DNA from: Acipenser ruthenus
Lineage: Eukaryota; Chordata; Actinopteri; Acipenseriformes; Acipenseridae
Direction of reading: 5' to 3'
Assembly (NCBI RefSeq): GCF_902713425.1
Contig: NC_081198.1
Span: 23,357,188-23,421,187, forward strand
Length of the DNA: 64,000 nucleotides
In this document: piece after piece, positions 55,184 to 64,000 of the stretch
Layout of the letters: each line of letters opens with the position of its first letter
Numbering within the stretch: position 1 is the first letter of the stretch
Position numbers and translations under genes: made by a program
The notes under the pieces: model-generated
Database searches by the model: none
Told to the model about the DNA's origin: nothing
Seen by the model: the letters and a program-made list of their open reading frames with translations, nothing else

Positions 55184-57128
55184 CTATGATTGGGAGGTCG
55201 GGACACTCTTCCTACTCTTAGCTCTACGCTTGCTTCGAGGGGGCTTGGGCTTATTTGCAACTCCCATCACCCCTGAGAAGGTACTCACTGCTGCCTCGTC
55301 CAAGAAGGCACCATCTTTATATGCACAGTACGTGGAGTTGTTTGGGCTATTCAACTCCCCACAAGGTAAGTCTGGTGGAACTTGCTCAGGGCCCCTCGGA
55401 ACGTGTGGGTCAGCTTTGTCCTGGGGGGGGGTTATGACAGACAGCATTCTTTGGCTGTTACCGTCTGCTGAATTGGAGCTGTTAGCAGACTTCTGGCTTA
55501 CCGCGTCCAGGGGTATTCCCATGTCCTCCAGTGCTGTATCTAGGAGGACCTCTAGGGGGCCCCTGGTTTTGCCCATACAAGGGAGGGGGTCAAGGATGCT
55601 TTGAAGGGAGGCCCTTCGCTTGAAGAGGGTCATTGCTACCGAGGTACTGCTGGTCAGGGAAGGTGTTGACCCCGACCTCTCCCTCAGTGCATTAGTGAAC
55701 ACCTCTTCTGCGAGGTGTGCTAGGGTTTGTGCCAACGACTGGGAAGGCTGGCTGGGGATGCCCTGGCTGGCTGCTACCTGCCCACTAGGCGGCAGTGTAG
55801 CCGTCCCACTCGCCTCCGTCTCTGCCTGCGAGGGCAAGACTGGGGACTTTGTGTGGACATTAGCTGGTTTTGGATCTATGGGGGCCACCTGCAACTTGCT
55901 GTCTTTGATCCTGATCTTCTTTCTTTTCCCCCCTCGTCTCTACCCTTTCTTTTCCCCACCCTCTGCTGGTTCTTCATTCCCTTCCCCTCCTTTTCACTCT
56001 CACTTTCACTGTCGCTTTCGCTTTCCTCCCCCACGGACTCAATCCTTATGGCGTCATAACGAGAGCCGAGGGGGAGTGCTGGCGCTGAGAGGGCCCTACT
56101 CAGGGGGGGCCGCTGCTGGGTCCGGGCTCCCTCCCTGCCTCGTGTTCTGTATCAGAGGAGCTACTGGAGGAGCTAGTGGAGTAGCTATTGTACTCTCTCT
56201 CTGGGCTGGGGGAAGGGGTCCTCGTAAAACGGGACATGTCTCGGGGGCGGGGGGGTGAGGGGGGTGCTGGTGATGATGGTGGTGCTGGAGTCTGGGTTTT
56301 GGATACTGTTGGTGGTGATGTGGACTGATCTTTGTTATTTGTTCCCTCTTCCTGCTCAGGCCTAGGCTTGTTCGTATTTGCCTTGCTGGCTCTGGCCATG
56401 TTGGCATAGGAAGAGGGGCAGTCCTTAAACAGGTGCCCCTTCTTTCCACACAAATTGCACTGCCTCTCTTCTCTGCAGTGGCTGGTCTCGTGGGGGGCGC
56501 CGCAGTTCCTGCACTTGACTACAGTACATGCGGCCGCCAGGTGTCCTAATTCCCCACATTTCCTGCAGAGTTTTGGCATCCCATTATAGAATACCAGCCC
56601 TCTGTTGGGCCCTAACACTATGGAGTTTGGAATGTGGCGGACGCCTCCAATGCCCGATGGATCAACATTAAGGCGTACCAGCCACTTTCTGGCTCCTGTC
56701 CAAACCCCATCTTCGTCTGTAATTTTCCTCCCTTCTGATGACACCCTCCCATAGCGGTTAAGCCATGTTGTAATATCATAGTCGCTAACAGCCTCATTGA
56801 AAAATTGGACAGTAACAACTTTCATTTCTCTGTCTGTCAGTGCATCCACACAAAATTCTTTGTATGGAGCGAGATATTTATTCTCCCCCCAAAAGGACCA
56901 CATTTCTTGTAACTTTTGGGGGTTCCTAAAACTGACCTCAAACACTTCCTTAAGCCCTGGCAATTTCACCAAACAATTCAAGTCAGAAGGGGAAAAACCC
57001 ATACCCCTCTGAAGAATGGTCCGGCTGAACTCCAGTCTCGTCAGTCCTGGTTCCGTTTCATCTTGCTTGTTTCTTGTGAAGCGCACCGCATTGTGCCTCC
57101 TGGTTTCCTGGGTTGGCCGGAACGCCAT
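55184..57128 (-). pseudogene. Keno ORF1, copy K8, two single-base losses
   Basis: 1945 nt: one C missing in the run near 55930 and one G missing in the run near 56103. The first 342 codons (N-terminal domain, zinc knuckles, Ser-rich part) and the last ~236 are each open. Both losses are in mononucleotide runs and could be sequencing errors. Confidence 0.86.
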
Positions 57129-57859
57129 CCTTCAGCTGGCTCCTCCGATTGGGGTGGGAGAAGCCTCTGGACGTCCGGGTTGTCTCTCTCTACGGAAAAG
57201 AGACAACGTAAGCAGCAAATCTGGGCAGTTGAAGGAACTATTACTTTAGTCCCTGAGGAGATGGTCGCCTCGCAAGAGGGACCCCCTCCCCAGGTGAACG
57301 GTGTCCTTCCCTGGCGGAGTAGGGGGCGCTGCTTGGCACCGAGACCACGTAGGAAGAATCGTGGCTGTGACGCCTCCTCGGGGTCCGGGGCCGCCCTCTG
57401 CTCCTCCCAGATGGCGCCCTCTGCTGGGCGCCTGCTGCTCTCTCGGTCTGGATCTCGATTACAATCAAGGGCTGGGGATGAGGTCGTCTAGGTCATCAAA
57501 GGGTCCTCAAAGGTCGTCTGGATGGTAGGTCCTCCTTCTCTCTAACTCCAGGAACGTCTGGAAAAGCCGGAACCGCCTGAAAAAGAAAAAAACGGGAACC
57601 GCCTGAAAAAGAAAAAACTGCTCTCAACACTCAACAAAATCTTGAAAGACCCTCGGCCTGGATTGGGCAAGCCAAAACCAGACTGAGCATTAGTCTTCCA
57701 AAAAGTTGCCGAGCTGAAGAAAGCCAGTCAAAAATAAAAAAAATTCTGTTCCTCCTCACCCGAACAAACCTCTCACAGACCCTCGGAGGGAGCGGGCAAT
57801 GCCACTACCCTCTAAGCCTTAGTCTTAGAAAGATTTATTCGAACTGAAGAGAAGCCAGA

Positions 57860-58299
57860 GTATATGGCTGGCTAAGAAGGACCTGGCATAGGGACATGTT
57901 ACACCACACTTGTCTGGTTAGCTGCATGCTCCCAGGAAACAAACTGCTGCTGTCTACATCATCACCACATGTGAATAAAAAAAAGAAAGACAGCAAGAAA
58001 GAAAGAGAGAAAGAAAGAGAAAGAAAGAAAGAGAGAAAGAAAAAAAAAAAAGAAGTAAAACGTTGGGAAAACTTGCATCAACACTGGCACTCTCCCTCCA
58101 GCAGGGGTAGACAAAATGCTCACAGGAGAGATCCAGATCTGACTTTGACCAACGTTAGAGAAATGTGTGCACCGTTCCCAGGGGTACTGCAATACCGGGC
58201 CGATGCGTGGAGTGGACGGAGCAAGCCCCTGTTCCATCTCCCGATTCCAAAAATCAATTTAATATATGGTCCCCTGATAGGGGACGTATCAGATATTAA
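57860..58299 (-). repeat. U2 array segment between K8 and K9 (no whole U2 gene)
   Basis: Spacer, microsatellite (about 57975-58056), 3' box region and U2 3' part. Together with K8 it forms a 7200-bp repeating unit, and the K8-K9 spacing is exactly 7200 between ORF2 stops. Confidence 0.9.
58164..58299 (-). ncRNA. RNU2: U2 snRNA 3' part flanking the K9 3' end, several changes
   Basis: Usual LINE junction. Near the U2 3' end it differs at several bases (aatgtgtg, cccaggggta), more than any other ordinary remnant, so it is drifting. Confidence 0.9.
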
Positions 58300-58934
58300 T
58301 ACTCTTTTATTGAGATTTTACATTTTTTACATTTACACCCATTCGTTTTTTCATTCATTTTACATTTCTTTTAAAGATGACATTCATGCATACAGACATA
58401 CATTTTGTTTTAAAAGCATTTAAAATACATTTAAAAACACCAAGACAATTGTGCTTTGTACATGGTTAAAACAGACACAGATTAAAATCAACATGAAAAA
58501 AACCTGTGCTGTTTTAAAAGTGACTGGAAAAAAAGAACCATCTATAAAAAACCAGTGCTTGTGAGGGCCGGGGAGTGCTCTCTAAAAAAGTGAACATAAA
58601 CCTAGATCTAAAACAGGGACAGGGGAAAAGGGACAGTGTATAAACAGTGAGTTAAAATTCTAAAATTTTAAAACACTTAAAATGTAACTTTTAATAGTTT
58701 ACATTAAAAATCTTAAAGATACATAAAACAAAACAAAACAAAATCAAATAAAACATTCAAATTAAATCAAAGGTCCATAAAACTGAAACAAAAAGACTAC
58801 ATAAAACCAGGGCACCGTTGAAAAACGGTCATGCCAGCTAAAAAGGGCGGAATGCTGGCATGACAAAATAAATAAAAGGCTTAGCGGTGCCCCGTAGTCC
58901 CGCTCCTAGGAGCTAGCGGTTCCAGTTTTTTCCT

Positions 58935-61900
58935 TTATTCCATCTTCACGTCCTGAAGTCCGGCGATCCTCCACTCCGCGCAGGCCTTGTCCTTCCCGAG
59001 GGTCCGGATGTCCAGAATTACAAAGTCCTTGATAAGAGTTTGTGCCCTTCTGGTCGTGGTGATAGTGTCTAGCTCCTGCTTGTGATAGACACAGACGTTA
59101 CGGCCTTCCCACAGGATCTGCTTGACAACATTGATGACACGCCAAACGCACTTAGCTGTGCTGGTAGTGATTCCTCCCGCAGGCCCATAGAGCACAGTCT
59201 CAGCGGTCATCTTGGCCATGTCAGCAAACCTGTTTAGGAAGACAGAGACAGAGAGCCAGACACTGCCAGCCACATCACACTCCCAGAAGATATGGGCTGG
59301 TGTTTCTCTCTTGCGGCACTTTGCATAGGGGCATGTTTCTACTTGGGCTAGTCCCCTCCTGAACATGAACGCTCGAGTGGGGAGTGCACTGTGGACGGTG
59401 TTCCATGCTATATCCTTCTGGACATTACTGAGGCAGCTGTGAGACACATTCTCCCAGATTTTTTGGCTTTGGGTGAGGGAGAAAGTAGCTACTTTTTCAA
59501 TTTCCTGGGAACCGGCAAGATATTTAGTTACAGCCTTGTATTCCCAGGAGGCCAATTTTGCTTTATCTAAGCCCAATTTATATATAGTGTCCCTTAAGGT
59601 TCTATAATACAATGGGGGGTCCCAGGAGTACGGCACGGTGTTATCAATAGTGCAGAGGCCCAAGGCCCTGAGACAGGTGGCAAAATAGAAACGATTCATG
59701 TAACATACCTTCCTGTCCAGGGCCTGGATGTTCTTGATAGTTTGCGTGAGCCCCTGCACTCGGGTGAGCTGCACAACGTCCGGGACCCCCTTACCTCCCT
59801 TCTTGTCGGCTTTACTCAGAGTGGCTCGTTTTACCCTCTCCATCTTGCTGCCCCAGATAAAGCGGTGGATAATGCGGTCCACCACTTTTTTGGTGGTCCT
59901 GTCTGGGGGAAAGATTTTTCCTACATAAGAGAGGATGGGGAACAGTATAGACTTGGTTATTAATACTCTACCCGTCATTGTTAAGGATCTTGTGCTCCAT
60001 CCGCCAATCTTTTTACGGACCTGGTTAATGGCCGCCGTCCAGCTCTGGGCCCCCGAGCTATTGTTCTCGAAAATGAGGCCCAGAATCTTGATTTTGTCCT
60101 TTTTGACAGGGTACATGTCCGACAGTTCCCTATCTACCTGCCAATTTTTAGACACGTAGACTTCGCTCTTGGACTTATTAATCACTGCCCCGGTCGCCGT
60201 GCAGTACTTCTCAAGGATATTACTAATCCGAGGTACCGACGATGTGTTGGTGCAAATGAGTGACACATCGTCCATATATGCTGTTGTTTTGACCTGGACC
60301 CCGTTGGATCCAGGCAGCTGGAAACCAGTTATATTGGTATCCCTACGAATTGCCTGCAGGAGGGGTTCAATGCACACGACATATAGCAGTGGGGATAGTG
60401 GGCAACCCTGTCTGACCCCTGACTGGATAGATATTTTACCAGTCAGGTGCCTGTTCACCAAGACTCGGGTACTAATGTTTGTATATATGGTTTTAACCCA
60501 CTCCCTAAGTCCAGGAGCGAATTTCATCTGGTCCATCACTTTGTACATATATTCATGGCTTACCCTATCGAACGCCTTCTCCTGGTCAAGGTTGAACAGG
60601 CAGAGGGGATGGTTCCGTTCTCTAGAATAAGCCAGAATGTCCCTTGTTAACATTAAAATATCCGTGATGGACCTCCCTGGGACGCCACAAGCCTGGTCGG
60701 GGCCAATGACCAAAGGGAGGTGTACTTGTAGCCGGAGCATCAGAGCTTTGGCTAGTATCTTGTAATCCACGCAAAGGAGGCTGATTGGGCGCCAATTCCG
60801 TAGATCTTTAACTTCCCCTTTCTTATGAAGGAGAGTAATTACACTCTCCCGCATAGAAGGGCCCAACCGCTTCTCCCTGTAGACCGCTCTGTAGACCTCC
60901 GCTAAATGGACTTTTAGCGTGTCCCAAAAAAGATGGTAATACTCACCCGGGATGCCATCTGGACCTGGCGTCTTACCGGTGTTCATGGTCTTAACCGCCT
61001 GGGTGAGCTCCTCCAGCGTGAGTTCTGGGTCCTTCTCCTCCTCCTCGTCGTCCCGCACTGAGTCAGGCTCCAACTGGCTCAGGAACCACTCTATCAGGGT
61101 GTCATCTGTAGCTTTGATGTTATACAGGTCCCTATAGAAGTTCTCTACCACTTTTTTCACTCCCTCACTATCCTCTACTATCCTCCCCCTGCTGTCGAGC
61201 ATGGAGGACATCAAGTGCCGCTTCTCCCTCGTTTTCTGGAAGAAGAAGCGAGTACACTTTTCGTCTTCCTCCATTTTTTGCACTTTTGCATTGTGCATGA
61301 CCTTTCGTTGTTCCTCCCTACAAAGCACTGAAAGATCTAGCTTGGTCTGGGCTATCTCGTCGCTTACAGGGAACCCCCGAAGCTGAAGCAGGCTCAGACG
61401 CTGGAGGGCAGCATTCAGGTATTTATATTTGGCTCTCCTTTCTTTTGCTTTCCTCTTGCCTGCTGCTATGAAATAACCCTTAGTTCTCATTTTGACCATC
61501 TCCCACCACTCTATAGGGGAGTTGAATAGGTCACGCAAAGTGGTCCACTCAACAAGCCTGCTCTTATAGGCTGCAGCTATGGAGGGGTCATCGAGTAAGG
61601 AGGTGTTTAATTTCCAGACCCCTGACCCCATCTGGGAGGTCTGAGGGACCTGCAATGTTACCTGCAGGAGCCTATGGTCAGAGAAGAAGACGGCCTGGGT
61701 GTCTACTGCCGTCTTCGTAAGGGAGCTGGTATGCAGGACGAGATCTATACGGGAGAAGGAGGTCCCAGATGAGCTCACCCAGGTAAAGGGAGGCACCAGG
61801 TCCTTACCTGCATCACACAGGGAGAAATCAGATATTACGGAGGACAAAACTCTACTAGAGCGGTCGTTGCGTGGCCTGCTCCGGTCTACGTCCCTCAGAG

Positions 61901-62378
61901 CACAATTGAAGTCACCTGACACGATGACGGGTACGTTCCCCAGCAGGAGTGGACGCAGCTGTGGAAAAAATTGAACTCTTTCGTTTTGGTTAGTGGGTGC
62001 GTAGACATTGACCAGTCTGAGGGGAGTGTTGTTGTATGTCACATCCACGCTCAGAATTCTACCAGGTTCTACCTCCCTGCTGCTGCGGGAGGTAATAAAA
62101 GGGTTTTTAAACAGGATACCTACTCCGTCGGCTCTGGCTATGTTGGAGCCCGACCAGAAGGAGTCCCCCAGGGTCCAACTCTCCTTCAGGTCCCTATAAT
62201 CATGGCTCGACGAAATACCACACTCCTGCAGAAAGATGAGATCTGCTTTCAAGTTAGCTAGATAGTTTAGTACATCAAATCTTTTTTGTGTCTCCCTGAT
62301 GCTCCTGACATTAACAGACACACATATCAGGGCCATCAGGGTAGCTAACAAGAAAAGGAGTCGCTGCGTCCACCCCAT
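58935..62378 (-). CDS. Keno ORF2: APE-like endonuclease and reverse transcriptase, copy K9
   Basis: 1147 aa without interruption, with endonuclease, RT and knuckle motifs at the positions given for K7. The start ATG follows the ORF1 stop by five bases (TAG TCGCT ATG) in another frame, so translation by termination and re-initiation is likely. A private change TAK to MAK lies near the C-terminus. The YMDD box differs from the FADD common in L1-type enzymes. Confidence 0.94.
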   Translation of the reverse strand: MGWTQRLLFLLATLMALICVSVNVRSIRETQKRFDVLNYLANLKADLIFLQECGISSSHDYRDLKESWTLGDSFWSGSNIARADGVGILFKNPFITSRSSREVEPGRILSVDVTYNNTPLRLVNVYAPTNQNERVQFFPQLRPLLLGNVPVIVSGDFNCALRDVDRSRPRNDRSSRVLSSVISDFSLCDAGKDLVPPFTWVSSSGTSFSRIDLVLHTSSLTKTAVDTQAVFFSDHRLLQVTLQVPQTSQMGSGVWKLNTSLLDDPSIAAAYKSRLVEWTTLRDLFNSPIEWWEMVKMRTKGYFIAAGKRKAKERRAKYKYLNAALQRLSLLQLRGFPVSDEIAQTKLDLSVLCREEQRKVMHNAKVQKMEEDEKCTRFFFQKTREKRHLMSSMLDSRGRIVEDSEGVKKVVENFYRDLYNIKATDDTLIEWFLSQLEPDSVRDDEEEEKDPELTLEELTQAVKTMNTGKTPGPDGIPGEYYHLFWDTLKVHLAEVYRAVYREKRLGPSMRESVITLLHKKGEVKDLRNWRPISLLCVDYKILAKALMLRLQVHLPLVIGPDQACGVPGRSITDILMLTRDILAYSRERNHPLCLFNLDQEKAFDRVSHEYMYKVMDQMKFAPGLREWVKTIYTNISTRVLVNRHLTGKISIQSGVRQGCPLSPLLYVVCIEPLLQAIRRDTNITGFQLPGSNGVQVKTTAYMDDVSLICTNTSSVPRISNILEKYCTATGAVINKSKSEVYVSKNWQVDRELSDMYPVKKDKIKILGLIFENNSSGAQSWTAAINQVRKKIGGWSTRSLTMTGRVLITKSILFPILSYVGKIFPPDRTTKKVVDRIIHRFIWGSKMERVKRATLSKADKKGGKGVPDVVQLTRVQGLTQTIKNIQALDRKVCYMNRFYFATCLRALGLCTIDNTVPYSWDPPLYYRTLRDTIYKLGLDKAKLASWEYKAVTKYLAGSQEIEKVATFSLTQSQKIWENVSHSCLSNVQKDIAWNTVHSALPTRAFMFRRGLAQVETCPYAKCRKRETPAHIFWECDVAGSVWLSVSVFLNRFADMAKMTAETVLYGPAGGITTSTAKCVWRVINVVKQILWEGRNVCVYHKQELDTITTTRRAQTLIKDFVILDIRTLGKDKACAEWRIAGLQDVKME

Positions 62379-62383
62379 AGCGA

Positions 62384-64000
62384 CTATGATTGGGAGGTCG
62401 GGACACTCTTCCTACTCTTAGCTCTACGCTTGCTTCGAGGGGGCTTGGGCTTATTTGCAACTCCCATCACCCCTGAGAAGGTACTCACTGCTGCCTCGTC
62501 CAAGAAGGCACCATCTTTATATGCACAGTACGTGGAGTTGTTTGGGCTATTCAACTCCCCACAAGGTAAGTCTGGTGGAACTTGCTCAGGGCCCCTCGGA
62601 ACGTGTGGGACAGCTTTGTCCTGGGGTGGGGTTATGACAGACAGCATTCTTTGGCTGTTACCGTCTGCTGAATTGGAGCTGTTAGCAGACTTCTGGCTTA
62701 CCGCGTCCAGGGGTATTCCCATGTCCTCCAGTGCTGTATCTAGGAGGACCTCTAGGGGGCCCCTGGTTTTGCCCATACAAGGGAGGGGGTCAAGGATGCT
62801 TTGAAGGGAGGCCCTTCGCTTGAAGAGGGTCATTGCTACCGAGGTACTGCTGGTCAGGGAAGGTGTTGACCCCGACCTCTCCCTCGGTGCATTAGTGAAC
62901 ACCTCTTCTGCGAGGTGTGCTAGGGTTTGTGCCAACGACTGGGAAGGCTGGCTGGGGATGCCCTGGCTGGCTGCTACCTGCCCACTAGACGGCAGTGTAG
63001 CCGTCCCACTCGCCTCCGTCTCTGCCTGCGAGGGCAAGACTGGGGACTTTGTGTGGACATTATCTGGTTTTGGATCTATGGGGGCCACCTGCAACTTGCT
63101 GTCTTTGATCTTGATCTTCTTTCTTTTCCCCCCATCGTCTCTACCCTTTCTTTTCCCCACCCTCTGCTGGTTCTTCATTCCCTTCCCCTCCTTTTCACTC
63201 TCACTTTCACTGTCGCTTTCGCTTTCCTCCCCCACGGACTCAATCCTTATGGCGTCATAACGAGAGCCGAGGGGGAGTGCTGGCGCTGAGAGGGCCCTAC
63301 TCAGGGGGGGGCCGCTGCTGGGTCCGGGCTCCCTCCCTGCCTCGTGTTCTGTATCAGAGGAGCTACTGGAGGAGCTAGTGGAGTAGCTGTTGTACTCTCT
63401 CTCTGGGCTGGGGGAAGGGGTCCTCGTAAAACGGGACATGTCTCGGGGGCGGGGGGGTGAGTGGGGTGCTGGTGATGATGGTGGTGCTGGAGTCTGGGTT
63501 TTGGATACTGTTGGTGGTGATGTGGACTGATCTTTGTTATTTGTTCCCTCTTCCTGCTCAGGCCTAGGCTTGTTCGTATTTGCCTTGCTGGCTCTGGCCA
63601 TGTTGGCATAGGAAGAGGGGCAGTCCTTAAACAGGTGCCCCTTCTTTCCACACAAATTGCACTGCCTCTCTTCTCTGCAGTGGCTGGTCTCGTGGGGGGC
63701 GCCGCAGTTCCTGCACTTGACTACAGTACATGCGGCCGCCAGGTGTCCTAATTCCCCACATTTCCTGCAGAGTTTTGGCATCCCATTATAGAATACCAGC
63801 CCTCTGTTGGGCCCTAACACTATGGAGTTTGGAATGTGGCGGACGCCTCCAATGCCCGATGGATCAACATTAAGGCGTACCAGCCACTTTCTGGCTCCTG
63901 TCCAAACCCCATCTTCGTCTGTAATTTTCCTCCCTTCTGATGACACCCTCCCATAGCGGTTAAGCCATGTTGTAATATCATAGTCGCTAACAGCCTCATT
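62384..64000 (-). CDS. Keno ORF1: zinc-knuckle RNA-binding protein, copy K9, residues 111-648
   Basis: Open from the window edge to its stop, so the start must lie about 330 bp further right. Contains part of the N-terminal conserved domain, three CCHC knuckles (188-201, 206-218, 224-237 in full-length numbering), Ser/Pro-rich and Ser/Asp/Glu tracts, KRK-type basic clusters that may be nuclear signals, and a basic C-terminus. The G run that breaks other copies is interrupted by a T here (ggggtgggg at 62624-62632), keeping frame. The domain layout resembles ZCCHC3-like proteins, probably through this LINE family (inference). Confidence 0.92.
   Translation of the reverse strand, partial: NEAVSDYDITTWLNRYGRVSSEGRKITDEDGVWTGARKWLVRLNVDPSGIGGVRHIPNSIVLGPNRGLVFYNGMPKLCRKCGELGHLAAACTVVKCRNCGAPHETSHCREERQCNLCGKKGHLFKDCPSSYANMARASKANTNKPRPEQEEGTNNKDQSTSPPTVSKTQTPAPPSSPAPHSPPRPRDMSRFTRTPSPSPEREYNSYSTSSSSSSSDTEHEAGREPGPSSGPPLSRALSAPALPLGSRYDAIRIESVGEESESDSESESEKEGKGMKNQQRVGKRKGRDDGGKRKKIKIKDSKLQVAPIDPKPDNVHTKSPVLPSQAETEASGTATLPSSGQVAASQGIPSQPSQSLAQTLAHLAEEVFTNAPRERSGSTPSLTSSTSVAMTLFKRRASLQSILDPLPCMGKTRGPLEVLLDTALEDMGIPLDAVSQKSANSSNSADGNSQRMLSVITPPQDKAVPHVPRGPEQVPPDLPCGELNSPNNSTYCAYKDGAFLDEAAVSTFSGVMGVANKPKPPRSKRRAKSRKSVPTSQS

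Larger units (their letters stand above)
51100..57859 (-). mobile_element. Keno-like LINE, copy K8, full length, ORF2 open
   Basis: 6760 bp: 3'UTR 51100-51734, ORF2 51735-55178, ORF1 55184-57128, 5'UTR 57129-57859. It groups with K3 and K9 by shared residues (YLNAALQRL, FWDTL, GGITTS, TNNKDQ). Shared 5' junction to spacer. Confidence 0.93.
58300..64000 (-). mobile_element. Keno-like LINE, copy K9, 5' end outside window, both ORFs open
   Basis: 3'UTR 58300-58934, ORF2 58935-62378, ORF1 from 62384 to the window edge. No break in either frame over the visible 5.7 kb, so this is the best candidate for an active or recently active copy. The 5' junction lies beyond the window. The 3'UTR hairpin set is at 58811-58891. 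Confidence 0.93.

Overview
The window is a tandem array of U2 small nuclear RNA genes (RNU2) invaded by a target-specific LINE. The host is an animal, most likely a vertebrate such as a fish: the U2 genes have a vertebrate-type PSE-like promoter element and 3' box, the spacers carry a GA-rich (GAAA)n microsatellite, and the LINE matches what is known of Keno, the Tx1-clade (L1 superfamily) lineage that inserts into U2 genes, first described from fish. I cannot name the species. Everything functional lies on the minus strand; nothing convincing is coded on the plus strand.

Layout, left to right. LINE copies are K1 to K9, always with the 5' end on the right: K1 <1-2838; U2 5' half 2839-2905, spacer, U2 3' part 3507-3642; K2 3643-6830 (5'-truncated); U2 genes at 7126 and 7915, U2 3' part 8705-8840; K3 8841-15582; U2 genes at 15891, 16677 and 17462, altered U2 remnant to 18299; K4 18296-23963; U2 genes at 24265, 25043, 25833 and 26620, altered remnant to 27457; K5 27454-33121; U2 genes at 33423 and 34211, remnant to 35154; K6 35181-41936; U2 genes at 42228 and 43018, remnant to 43918; K7 43919-50687; remnant to 51099; K8 51100-57859; remnant to 58299; K9 58300->64000. 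That makes 13 whole-length U2 genes, repeating every 778-790 bp, and nine interrupted ones.

A complete K element is about 6.75 kb: a 5'UTR of about 0.7 kb; ORF1 (648 aa, three CCHC zinc knuckles, Ser/Glu-rich and basic tail); five bases; ORF2 (1147 aa, APE-like endonuclease, reverse transcriptase with YMDD, C-terminal zinc knuckle); and a 635-bp 3'UTR with a conserved hairpin set and no poly(A) tail. K7, K8 and K9 have an uninterrupted ORF2, and K9 also has ORF1 open over everything visible. The other ORF1 copies are broken, mostly at mononucleotide runs.

The junctions tell most of the history. K1 keeps the U2 5' half and promoter, and together with the usual 3' junction this implies a 14-bp target duplication (U2 nt 54-67). 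K3 to K8 all share one different 5' junction, in which the U2 5' half, promoter and upstream spacer (about 340 bp) are gone and the LINE abuts the spacer. These copies therefore look amplified as part of the array rather than inserted one by one. K4 and K5 lie in a near-identical duplication 9158 bp apart, and both are flanked by a U2 remnant holding an inverted 55-bp scrap of ORF2 and a perfect hairpin.
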